A DNA stretch of 6,402 nt from JAEVZK01 sp038202925. GTDB taxonomy: Bacteria; Armatimonadota; Fimbriimonadia; Fimbriimonadales; Fimbriimonadaceae. A program made the position numbers and the translations under genes. This document shows positions 1-5,646 of this stretch, piece after piece (position 1 is the stretch's first letter; the number at the start of each line of letters is the position of its first letter). The DNA lies in the NCBI GenBank assembly GCA_038202925.1, contig JBBREM010000132.1, positions 1 to 6,402 on the forward strand, written 5' to 3'. Under the pieces are notes generated by a model that saw only the letters and a program-made list of their open reading frames with translations, was not told where the DNA came from and did not search any database.

Positions 1-395
1 CTCCACGCGGCGTCGCTGCATCAGGGTTTCCCCCATTGTGCAAGATTCCCAACTGCTGCCACCCGTAGGTGTGTGGGCCGTGTCTCAGTCCCACTCGAGC
101 GGATCATCCTCTCAGACCCGCTACCCGTCGTCGGCTTGGTGAGCCTTTACCTCACCAACTACCTGATAGGCCATGAACCGCTCCGGAAGCGAAAAACCCT
201 TTAATCGATCTAAGATGCCAAAGATCGGCCACATCTGGTATTACCCAGGGTTTCCCCTGACTATCCCAGTCTTCCGGGCACGTTGTTCATGTATTACTCC
301 GCCGTTCGCCACTGTGTATTGCTACACCGTTCGACTTGCATGTTTTAGGCACGCCGCCAGCGTTCGTCCTGAGCCATGATCAAACTCTCCGAAGA
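1..395 (-). rRNA. rrs: 16S ribosomal RNA, 5' part (partial, runs off the left edge)
   Basis: The reverse complement carries the universal 16S 5' landmarks: the 27F site AGAGTTTGATCATGGCTCAG (window 388-369), the GACGAACGCTGGCGGC and ACATGCAAGTCGAACG blocks, GGGACTGAGACACGG, and the TACGGG-loop helix followed by GCAGCAG. The left edge falls near E. coli position 409, so roughly the first quarter of the gene is present. The mature 5' end is placed at about 395 by counting seven bases upstream of AGAGTTTG, so it is good to a few bases only. The V1 hairpin is much shorter than in E. coli. In the helix near E. coli 340-350 the usual CTCC/GGAG stem is CACC/GGTG, a paired substitution that keeps the helix. 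The + strand at 55-72 therefore equals GCTGCCACCCGTAGGTGT, the sequence I know as probe EUB338-III. Confidence 0.98.
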
Positions 396-525
396 AAGTT
401 AGACCAAGTGCTGATTGATTAGATCAGCTTTGGTTTCTCATTTGTTGCCGTTCCCTCCTCGGATTGCTCCGGGCAGGGTCTCCTTCCCACCGAGATGAAC
501 TCGCAGGGTCAGAGCCGGCTCCCTT

Positions 526-539
526 GCCGACAAGTCGGC
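526..539 (-). repeat. Leader hairpin GCCGAC/GTCGGC
   Basis: This is a perfect inverted repeat: six bases at 526-531, a two-base centre and six bases at 534-539. It folds in practice as a 5-bp stem with a 4-base loop. It is followed on the minus strand by the short palindrome AGCCGGCT (520-513). It is probably part of the folded 16S leader. No U-tract follows it, so it is not an intrinsic terminator. Confidence 0.4.
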
Positions 540-557
540 TTGGGTTTTAAAAACGGG

Positions 558-592
558 AGTTCAATTCTTTCGAACTGAGTTCCGTCAGAACT
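558..592 (-). repeat. Two adjacent small hairpins sharing the same AGTTC/GAACT arms
   Basis: Arms AGTTC and GAACT occur twice in a row: 558-562 with 572-576 (9-base gap), and 578-582 with 588-592 (5-base gap). Because the arms are identical, the left arm of one unit can also pair with the right arm of the other, so two alternative folds are possible in the leader RNA. They sit in the 16S leader between boxA and the mature end. A role in leader folding or rRNA processing is inference. Five-base stems are weak. Confidence 0.4.
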
Positions 593-621
593 ACTTGTCT
601 GAACGTCTTCCTCTATTGAGC

Positions 622-632
622 TTTCAAAGATC
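622..632 (-). promoter_or_regulatory. boxA-like antitermination site in the rRNA leader
   Basis: The minus strand reads GATCTTTGAAA here, close to the general rRNA boxA core (G-T-TCTTTGAAA in many phyla; TGCTCTTTA in E. coli). It lies about 22 nt after the predicted start site and upstream of 16S. That is where NusB/NusE (S10) would be expected to load on rRNA transcripts. I found no convincing boxB or boxC beside it. Confidence 0.6.
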
Positions 633-661
633 GGCTCCTGAACAAGTCAGGCGCAAGGGAT

Positions 662-691
662 ATTGTAGGCAGATGATGCCGCGAAAGTCAA
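662..691 (-). promoter_or_regulatory. sigma70-type promoter of the rRNA operon
   Basis: Reading the minus strand, -35 is TTGACT (691-686) and -10 is TACAAT (667-662), separated by 18 bases. Each hexamer is one change from consensus. Transcription would start near 655, about 260 nt before the mature 16S and just before the boxA-like site. There is no A/T-rich UP element immediately upstream of the -35 and no TG extension directly abutting the -10. It is the best promoter I find between the 16S gene and the pseudogene, and it points the right way. Confidence 0.8.
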
Positions 692-830
692 CCCCGGTGG
701 AGAACTTTCCTCCGTTTGTCCATGGGTTGCCGCGAATCCGAGCCCTTGTCCCTTCTCTTGTCACGCCGAATCGAGGTGGAATGTTCGGTGCCAGCCATCC
801 GAGTAAGAAGCGCTTAGGCGCATTCGGAAG
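692..830. other. Intergenic stretch with nothing recognised
   Basis: This lies upstream of the rRNA promoter and ends at the REP-like repeat. Short open frames cross it on both strands, but none shows family features or a sensible ribosome binding site. I saw no second tandem rRNA promoter with good -35/-10 boxes and no tRNA. Confidence 0.5.
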
Positions 831-874
831 CAGCGGCTGACGCCGCTGAGCAGGCAGGATGCCGGCGCTCCCAG
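831..874 (-). repeat. REP-like repeat (type A), hairpin plus GC-rich tail
   Basis: A perfect 7-bp stem CAGCGGC/GCCGCTG with loop TGAC occupies 831-848. It is followed by a GC-rich tail ending in the + strand GCTCCCAG at 867-874. On the minus strand the tail reads CTGGGAGCGCCGGCATCCTG and in one frame translates to GSAGILPA. From memory, that peptide turns up in spurious ORFs over dispersed repeats in PVC and Armatimonadota genomes; I could not check this. The repeat ends exactly where the recognisable VIT-domain pseudogene begins. It differs from the two hairpins flanking the transposase, so the window carries two repeat families. Confidence 0.6.
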
Positions 875-1196
875 CTAGTGCGCCGACTGAATGCCAACGC
901 CGAAATCTCCGGATTCGGAGCCCGCGTGAGCGTCGTCCAGACATTCACGAATCCGACGGACAAGGCGATCGGGGCCGCCTACACGTTTCCAATGCCCGCG
1001 GATGCGGCGGTGGGCCGCATGCGAGGGAGACCGGATTATCGAAGGGATCGGCAAGCGGCGCGACGAGGCATAGATCATCTGCGAGCCGGCGAAAAATCAG
1101 GGCCAGGCGACGGCCCTCCTTGATCAGGAGCGGCCCAACATCTTCACAAAGTCGGTCGCGAACCTTCTTCCTCATGCCGAGGTGCGCATCAAGAAC
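875..1196 (+). pseudogene. VIT-domain protein remnant (frameshifted, stop codon, truncated both ends)
   Basis: The frame from 875 to about 1024 reads RRLNANAEISGFGARV, then QTFTNPTDKAIGAAYTFP and PADAAVGRM. This is the N-terminal half of a VIT (vault/inter-alpha-trypsin) domain. At about 1022-1028 the homology jumps frame and continues as GDRIIEGIGKRRDEA. A TAG stop follows at 1071-1073, then AKNQGQA and LLDQERPNIFTKSVANLLP, then AEVRIKN at about 1196. There is no credible start codon or ribosome site: the homology begins abruptly at the edge of a REP-like repeat. The rest of the VIT domain and any VWA domain are missing, and mnmG starts 27 bases further on. VIT-VWA proteins are usually secreted or membrane proteins of uncertain bacterial role. 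This copy cannot make an intact product. Confidence 0.85.
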
Positions 1197-1222
1197 AGGG
1201 GTCTCACAGGTACCTTGCTCGG

Positions 1223-3148
1223 GTGGATCGGTTCGATGTAATCGTGGTGGGGGCGGGCCATGCGGGGATCGAGGCGGCGCTTGCCTCGGCTCGCATGGGG
1301 CTCCGCACCGCATGCATCACGATGCGGCTCGACCGGATCGGTCACCTCCCCTGCAACTGCTCGATCGGGGGGCCGGCCAAGGGGCACATCGCCCGCGAGG
1401 TCGACGCCCTCGGAGGGCAGATGGGCGTGACCACCGACTTCGCTCTCACGCACATCCGACGCGTCGGCACGAGCAAGGGACCGGCGGTCCAGACCGTGCG
1501 CGCGCATGTCTGCAAGTCGCTCTACCCGAGGCTGATGCGCGAAACGATGGAGGGTCAGGCGAACCTGACGCTCATCGAGGCGGCGGTGGAGATGGTCGTT
1601 CACCGGGGCGGCCGCGTCGTGGGGGTGAGCCTCTCGGGCATCGCGCGTGTTGCCCCTACCCTCTTCGCGCGGGCAGTCATCCTCACGACCGGCACATTCC
1701 TCAACGGCCTATGCCATGAGGGCCACCGCAAGACCGTCGCCGCTCGCGAGGGGGACGAGGCCTCGATCGGACTCTCAGACTTTCTGCGCGGGATCGGAGT
1801 CAACATGCGCCGGTTCAAGACCGGCACGACGCCTCGCGTCACGCTAAGCAGCATCGACTTCGCCAAAACTCCGGCGCTAGACAGCGAGCCGGATGCGGGG
1901 CCGTTTAGCTTTCTGCACGATCGCACCCACGCGGAGCGCGACCTCCTGCCCTGCTGGCAAACCCGAACCTCGCCAGGGATGCACGCGCTCATCCGTGAGC
2001 ATCTACACGAAAGCGCGATGTACGGCGGGCAGATCGAAGGCGTCGGCCCGCGCTATTGCCCGAGCATCGAGGACAAGGTCGTCAAGTTCGCCGACAAGGA
2101 AAGCCACCCGATCTTCCTCGAGCAGGAGGAGTGGGACAGCGAGTCGGTCTACGTGCAAGGCGTCTCCACCAGCCTGCCGGCAGGAGTTCAGATTGCCTTT
2201 CTCAAGCTCATTCCGGGGCTCGATAATGTCGAAATGCTGCGGCCCGGCTACGCGGTGGAATACGACATGGCCGATCCGCTACAGCTCACCCAACACCTGA
2301 TGAGCAAGCAGCTCGAAGGGCTCTTTCTCGCCGGCCAGCTTAACGGCACGAGCGGCTACGAAGAGGCGGCGGGGCAAGGAATCGCGGCGGGAATCAATGC
2401 CGCGCACTACGTCAGAGGCCAAGAGCCGGTGAGCTTCCCGCGCGACAACAGCTTCATCGGCGTGATGATCGATGATCTGGTCACGAAAGGCGTCGACGAC
2501 CCCTATCGCATGTTGACGGCTCGCGCGGAGCACCGTCTTCTCCTTCGCCACGACAATGCGGATTCCCGCCTGACCCCGCTCTCCCGCGAAATCGGGCTGT
2601 GCTCGGAGGAGCGCTGGTCGCGTTTCAATCTGAAGCAGGGGGCGATTGCCGATGGTCTCGAACGACTTAAGGCAACGTTCGTGAACGAGAGCCACACCGC
2701 CGCGTTTGAGGACGCTGGGGAGTCGCGAGTCCGGACGAAGACGTCCTTGTTCGATTTGCTGCGCCGTCCCGAAATGACGCTCAGTGCCATCGAGCAGATA
2801 CGCGATGCCGATCAAATGACGGACAATGCCCTGTCGCCCTCGCTCTCTCTTCAGGTCCGCGAGCAGATCGAGCTCGCGGCGAAATATGACGGATATATCC
2901 AGCGCCAGCAGCGCGCAGCCGACCGATCGCGCAAGCTGGACGACATGCGGATTCCGATCGACTGGAACTGGCAGGATATGAAGGGCCTCAGCCATGAGAG
3001 CAGGGAAAAGCTGGGAAGAGTGCGCCCGACGACCGTGGGTCAGGCGTCAAGGGTCCCGGGCGTTCGTCCGGCCGACATCGCGCTCCTGATCGGGCATCTT
3101 CGAGCGCGGACGCGTGTTGAGGTCGCGGGGACGCTCCGCGGCAATTAA
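1223..3148 (+). CDS. mnmG: tRNA uridine-5-carboxymethylaminomethyl modification enzyme MnmG (GidA)
   Basis: This is the FAD-dependent partner of the GTPase MnmE. Together they install the (carboxymethyl)aminomethyl group at C5 of wobble uridine-34 in certain tRNAs, in the cytoplasm. The 641-residue length fits the long MnmG form (E. coli 629). Visible landmarks are the Rossmann FAD motif GAGHAG (10-15), the Cys motif CNCSIGGPAKGH (44-55), EVDALGGQMG (59-68), GTFLNG (157-162), FKTGTTPR (198-205), signature 1 GPRYCPSIEDK (275-285), signature 2 GQLNGTSGYEEAAGQG (371-386), RAEHRLLLRHDNADSRLT (434-451), and the C-terminal helical domain with RPTTVGQASRVPGV, which binds MnmE and tRNA. The start is GTG at 1223: no in-frame ATG is near, and DRFDVIVVGAG begins the fold at once. 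Only a weak AGG at 1208-1210 could serve as a Shine-Dalgarno. Neither mnmE nor rsmG is beside it. Its promoter is not obvious and may lie in the pseudogene remnant. Confidence 0.97.
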   Translation: MDRFDVIVVGAGHAGIEAALASARMGLRTACITMRLDRIGHLPCNCSIGGPAKGHIAREVDALGGQMGVTTDFALTHIRRVGTSKGPAVQTVRAHVCKSLYPRLMRETMEGQANLTLIEAAVEMVVHRGGRVVGVSLSGIARVAPTLFARAVILTTGTFLNGLCHEGHRKTVAAREGDEASIGLSDFLRGIGVNMRRFKTGTTPRVTLSSIDFAKTPALDSEPDAGPFSFLHDRTHAERDLLPCWQTRTSPGMHALIREHLHESAMYGGQIEGVGPRYCPSIEDKVVKFADKESHPIFLEQEEWDSESVYVQGVSTSLPAGVQIAFLKLIPGLDNVEMLRPGYAVEYDMADPLQLTQHLMSKQLEGLFLAGQLNGTSGYEEAAGQGIAAGINAAHYVRGQEPVSFPRDNSFIGVMIDDLVTKGVDDPYRMLTARAEHRLLLRHDNADSRLTPLSREIGLCSEERWSRFNLKQGAIADGLERLKATFVNESHTAAFEDAGESRVRTKTSLFDLLRRPEMTLSAIEQIRDADQMTDNALSPSLSLQVREQIELAAKYDGYIQRQQRAADRSRKLDDMRIPIDWNWQDMKGLSHESREKLGRVRPTTVGQASRVPGVRPADIALLIGHLRARTRVEVAGTLRGN

Positions 3149-3408
3149 AAAGCGGCTTCGTCGCGCACTCCCAAAGGGGCCCAACCACCCGGCGTGCTCC
3201 TCCAACAGCCCGGCGTGCTCTCACACTTGCCAGATGAGCAATAGCACTCGCCCAGCGAGCGATATCGGTCACGATTAAAGCACATTTGGCGACAAAAACT
3301 GGCCGAAGGGCAATCGCAGAGTTCACAGCACGCCTCGCAGCGATCCACAGAAGGGGTCTGCGCTCCTCTTTGCTCGCTGTGGTTGTAATCCGGCCGAGAA
3401 TTGACCAA
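3145..3408 (-). CDS. Possible small cysteine-rich protein (unrecognised)
   Basis: This 87-codon frame has a TTG start and 11 cysteines in the 45-residue span 24-68: C24, C27, C28, C31, C33, C39, C43, C55, C57, C62 and C68. It starts 12 nt after the crcB stop, in the same direction. It ends in a TTAA shared with the mnmG stop, so the two genes meet tail to tail. The cysteine density and the crcB-mnmG gap it fills almost exactly argue for a real gene. Against it are the rare start codon, no visible Shine-Dalgarno, mixed third-position GC and no family I recognise. There is no signal peptide. Near the C-terminus a 7-residue unit is repeated, STPGCW then STPGGW. If expressed, it could bind metal or be disulphide-rich; that is inference only. 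Confidence 0.35.
   Translation of the reverse strand: MVNSRPDYNHSEQRGAQTPSVDRCEACCELCDCPSASFCRQMCFNRDRYRSLGECYCSSGKCESTPGCWRSTPGGWAPLGVRDEAAF
3188..3220. repeat. Two-copy 12-base direct repeat with 21-base period
   Basis: CCCGGCGTGCTC occurs at 3188-3199 and again at 3209-3220, and similarity extends to both sides, giving a 21-base tandem unit. The period is a multiple of three, so it keeps the frame of the Cys-rich ORF, where it encodes the repeated STPGxW unit. With only two copies it is probably a small local duplication. Confidence 0.6.
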
Positions 3409-3420
3409 AGGCGCTGCCGG

Positions 3421-3795
3421 CTAGCGACGCGCGAGGTGAACGCCCGCCCAGCACCCGGCGATGCACAGTACAACGCTCGCCGCGATGTACTGGATCGCGG
3501 TTGCGGGCTCCTTCCGCAGAAACAGATCGACGACCTCGAACGAGAAGGTTGAAAAGGTCGTAAAGCCGCCGCAGAACCCGACCGCGATGAGAAGCTTCCA
3601 CCCATCCGACCAGCCCTTGGCGAGAGCAAGCGCGGCAAAGACGCCCAGAGCGATCGAACCCAGGAAGTTGATCAGCAGCGTCGGCCACGGCCATATCTGC
3701 GTGCTTGCTTTGGCCGCTACTCCGATCCAGTAGCGAGCGTTGGCGCCGACCGCCGCGCCGGCAGCTACCAGGAGGCTTTGGCTAAACGCGTTCAT
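3421..3795 (-). CDS. crcB: Fluoride ion channel CrcB/FluC
   Basis: This is a small inner-membrane protein that works as a dual-topology dimer and passively exports fluoride, protecting enolase and pyrophosphatase. The 124-residue length is typical. Family marks are GAAVGANARYW (13-23, with the conserved Arg21), the TLLINFLGS segment (39-47, with the pore-lining Asn43), and the signature GFCGGFTTFSTFSFE (73-87) that forms the Phe/Ser/Thr-lined path and sodium site. Four hydrophobic helices can be placed at about 5-27, 38-58, 66-88 and 99-120. The start ATG overlaps the stop of the upstream secretion gene as ATGA, so translation is probably coupled to it. No separate leader exists for a fluoride riboswitch directly in front of it. 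Only one crcB copy is seen. Some bacteria carry two paired copies that form heterodimers. Confidence 0.96.
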   Translation of the reverse strand: MNAFSQSLLVAAGAAVGANARYWIGVAAKASTQIWPWPTLLINFLGSIALGVFAALALAKGWSDGWKLLIAVGFCGGFTTFSTFSFEVVDLFLRKEPATAIQYIAASVVLCIAGCWAGVHLARR

Positions 3796-5117
3796 TCCTC
3801 AAGCACGATTGAGATGATGCCAGTGTAGAGGGTCTTGTAGAGCGTGTAAGCGATCACGATGACCATGATGGCGAAGGGTACGTAGCAGTACAACTTTGTA
3901 ACCCAGTGCGCGGATTCGGACCTGGTGTTGAACTCGACGTCGGTGGCGCGAGCGATGTGATTCATCATGCCTGGCATGTCGCCGGTCAGCTCGGCGGTCT
4001 CTGCCATATCGGCAAACTCGGGCGGGATCAGAACTTCATCCGACCGCATCATCGTGGACGCCTTGGTATTGCGGTCGGCATTCCGGCCGATCGCCGCCAT
4101 CTTCTCCGCTAGATAGAGATTGGGCATCGACGCGGAGGCGACCTCCCAGGCGTGCTGAGGGGCATGGCCGGAGGCGCTCATGCGGCCGAAGCTCCAAGCG
4201 AACAGCCGCAGGGACTCGGCCCGGGCGCGCCCGGCTATACCGGGCATCATCATGACCAGTCGATGCCGAAGCGGCCTTGCCTTCTGAGAGAGCCAAACCC
4301 ACCGGAGAAGGTAGTACGCCGCGATTCCGCCAGCCCACCAGATAAGCACGGTTGGCAGTTTCAAGCCGACCGCATGGGCGACCGCGCCCACGTTATCGAG
4401 CTTGTAGCCGCTCGCTTCCTGGTCGCGCATCGACTGGAGCGAGCCGGCAACCACGGCGGCGAGAAAGGGGTAGAGCGCGGGTATCAGGATGGCGGTGGCG
4501 CGAAGCAGCCAGAACTGCCGCTTAAAGGTGTGCGACTTCTCGGCCCAATTCGCCACCTCAAGCGCCGCCTCAGGCATCGCGCCGCTCTCTTCGCCCGCCC
4601 GCATCAGGCCCACCGTGTGGGGAGGATAAATGCCTGGGTAAGCCTCCATCACCCGGCTTATTCCCTTACCTTCCGTCGCGCCTCGCTGCATGTCTTCCAG
4701 CGATGCCTGGGTGCCTTTGTTGTGGACGCGGGACATGAGGTGCCCGGCGGCTTGCTGCACGCTGAGTCCGCTTTTCAGCATGCTCGCAAGCTGGCTAAAG
4801 AGGAAGCTGAGCTGCCGGTCGTTCGCCCTTCCCGGCTTTGCTTCGGGAATTGCCGCCGGAGTGGGAGGCGCGATAGTGGTCGGAGGCGCGATCGATACCG
4901 CCGGCTTGGCGGCGTGTACCGACTGGTCGATCGCTGAGGTCCCCGGCCGGACCGCCGCGCGCTGCATAGCCGGGGCGGCGCCGATCTCGGCGAGCCGCGA
5001 AACGAGGAGGCCAGTCTTGGTCAGGTTGAGGGCTGCTTCCTCCCTGGTGGTGGCGACGACGTTGCCCTGAACGTTCTTGCCCTGCCGATCGATCGCCGTG
5101 TATTCAAAGCTGGGCAT
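3792..5117 (-). CDS. Type II secretion system F family protein (GspF/PilC-like inner-membrane platform)
   Basis: This is an inner-membrane platform protein of type II secretion or type IV pilus machines, which links the assembly ATPase to pilin movement. Using the ATG at 5117 it is 441 residues; a TTG at 5123 would add two. Counting from that TTG, the order is: an N-terminal GspF module FEYTAIDRQGKNVQG (6-20), an Ala/Pro-rich linker (about 48-98), T2SF domain 1 (about 102-225) with GEESGAMPEA (177-186), membrane helices at about 207-227 and 255-275, domain 2 (about 300-420) with ELTGDMPGMM (378-387), and a last helix at about 411-438. The two half-sites match the GE-x-SG/TG-x-L pattern of the family. 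No ATPase, pilin or other secretion gene lies beside it. Its start overlaps folK by 14 nt and its stop overlaps crcB by 4 nt, so it is part of a tightly packed operon. Which machine it serves cannot be told here. Confidence 0.93.
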   Translation of the reverse strand: MPSFEYTAIDRQGKNVQGNVVATTREEAALNLTKTGLLVSRLAEIGAAPAMQRAAVRPGTSAIDQSVHAAKPAVSIAPPTTIAPPTPAAIPEAKPGRANDRQLSFLFSQLASMLKSGLSVQQAAGHLMSRVHNKGTQASLEDMQRGATEGKGISRVMEAYPGIYPPHTVGLMRAGEESGAMPEAALEVANWAEKSHTFKRQFWLLRATAILIPALYPFLAAVVAGSLQSMRDQEASGYKLDNVGAVAHAVGLKLPTVLIWWAGGIAAYYLLRWVWLSQKARPLRHRLVMMMPGIAGRARAESLRLFAWSFGRMSASGHAPQHAWEVASASMPNLYLAEKMAAIGRNADRNTKASTMMRSDEVLIPPEFADMAETAELTGDMPGMMNHIARATDVEFNTRSESAHWVTKLYCYVPFAIMVIVIAYTLYKTLYTGIISIVLEE

Positions 5118-5646
5118 CTTCAACTCTTACGACGGCGCTTGCCTGCGCGTCCGTTTGCCGCAACAGGTCGCCCACGACGCCCAAGCCCGTCAAAAGGAAC
5201 GACGGTGCGACATCGTTGAGCGGCATCATAACAAACCGACGTTCCGGAGCTCGCGGATGAGGCAAGTTGAGCAGAGCTTCCCCCTCGAAGAAGGTGTAGG
5301 CGAGAGAGCCGTAGGCGATCAGGTCGAGGTCGATCTCGCGCGGTCCGTACCGGGCGCGCTTCTGGCGGCCCTGTTCTTGTTCAATGCGCTTGAGAAGCTT
5401 CAGCAACGACCGAGGGCCGAGATCGGTCTGTGCCGCTACCGCCGCGTTCAGGAACGCCGGCTGGTCCTCGACGTACATCGGCTCCGTTTCGTAGACGTGG
5501 CTTGTGGCGGTGACATCGAGTTGTTGCTTGAGCGCTTTAACCGCTCGGCGCAGGTTTGATAAAGGGTCCCCGACGTTGGATCCAAGCGCGATCAACACTG
5601 GTGCGCTGGAGGGTTCCGCTCCGTCGGAACCGTTCCCTCTAGTCAT
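5104..5646 (-). CDS. folK: 2-amino-4-hydroxy-6-hydroxymethyldihydropteridine pyrophosphokinase (HPPK)
   Basis: This enzyme transfers pyrophosphate from ATP to 6-hydroxymethyl-7,8-dihydropterin, the step before dihydropteroate synthase in folate synthesis; it is cytoplasmic. Motifs in the 180-residue frame are LIALGSNVGD (18-27), YETEPMYVEDQPAFLNA (52-68), RARYGPREIDLDL (97-109, with the magnesium-binding Asp106 and Asp108) and LPHPRAPERRFVMMPL (128-143). Most bacterial FolK proteins are about 160 residues. The extra 16 N-terminal residues are low-complexity and are encoded by a REP-like hairpin at the edge of the transposase cassette. The ATG at 5646 has a GGAG four bases upstream, but that site lies in the transposase 3' end. 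GTG at 5598 (residue 17), directly before the fold, is an alternative start with a weaker ribosome site. The gene overlaps the transposase by 8 nt and the secretion gene by 14 nt. No folP or folB is visible. Confidence 0.95.
   Translation of the reverse strand: MTRGNGSDGAEPSSAPVLIALGSNVGDPLSNLRRAVKALKQQLDVTATSHVYETEPMYVEDQPAFLNAAVAAQTDLGPRSLLKLLKRIEQEQGRQKRARYGPREIDLDLIAYGSLAYTFFEGEALLNLPHPRAPERRFVMMPLNDVAPSFLLTGLGVVGDLLRQTDAQASAVVRVEDAQL
5607..5632 (+). repeat. REP-like hairpin (type B, copy 1), downstream flank of the transposase
   Basis: The + strand has GGTTCCG (5612-5618), loop CTCCGT (5619-5624) and CGGAACC (5625-5631), a perfect 7-bp stem preceded by TGGAG. The other copy at 6150-6180, read on the minus strand, has the same TGGAGGGT lead, the same CTCCGT loop and the same ACCG ending. 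Only the middle of the stem differs, TTCCG/CGGAA against TCGCG/CGCGA. The two copies are inverted relative to each other. This one lies inside the first codons of folK. Confidence 0.8.

Larger units (their letters stand above)
396..655 (-). other. 16S rRNA transcribed leader (5' external spacer)
   Basis: This non-coding stretch lies between the mature 16S 5' end and the predicted transcription start, about 260 nt. It holds a boxA-like element near its 5' end and several small inverted repeats, described separately. No open frame here looks like a protein. The extent rests on the predicted promoter at 662-691, so the left limit is approximate. The matching 3' processing half cannot be seen because the rest of the operon is outside the window. 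Confidence 0.75.

Noticed and set aside
624..944. Minus-strand open frame of 106 codons
   Set aside because: It runs across the REP-like repeat and the rRNA promoter. Its only notable peptide (GSAGILPA) is a translation of the repeat.
859..1719. Long + strand open frame across the pseudogene and the mnmG 5' end
   Set aside because: Its composition is Arg/Gly/Ser-rich as in a shadow frame. It overlaps mnmG out of frame, and part of it is a third frame through the VIT remnant.
2279..2995. Minus-strand 238-codon frame antisense to mnmG
   Set aside because: It is an antisense shadow of a clearly conserved gene with no family features of its own.
3149..3170. Possible intrinsic terminator after mnmG (GCGGCTTCGTCGC with A/T tract)
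   Set aside because: The stem is 3-5 bp with a G-U pair. The A-run precedes it on the mnmG strand, and on the other strand the stem has a mismatch. It is too weak to call.
3188..3220. CRISPR-like or tandem array
   Set aside because: There are only two 12-base copies with a 21-base period, with no spacers of constant length and no cas genes.
3796..3860. Fluoride riboswitch in front of crcB
   Set aside because: The crcB start overlaps the upstream stop codon, and the preceding sequence is T2SF coding. No room or motif for the riboswitch is present.
4152..4937. Plus-strand 261-codon frame antisense to the T2SF gene
   Set aside because: It is a GC-driven shadow frame, Arg- and His-rich, with no recognisable domain, opposite a well-supported gene.
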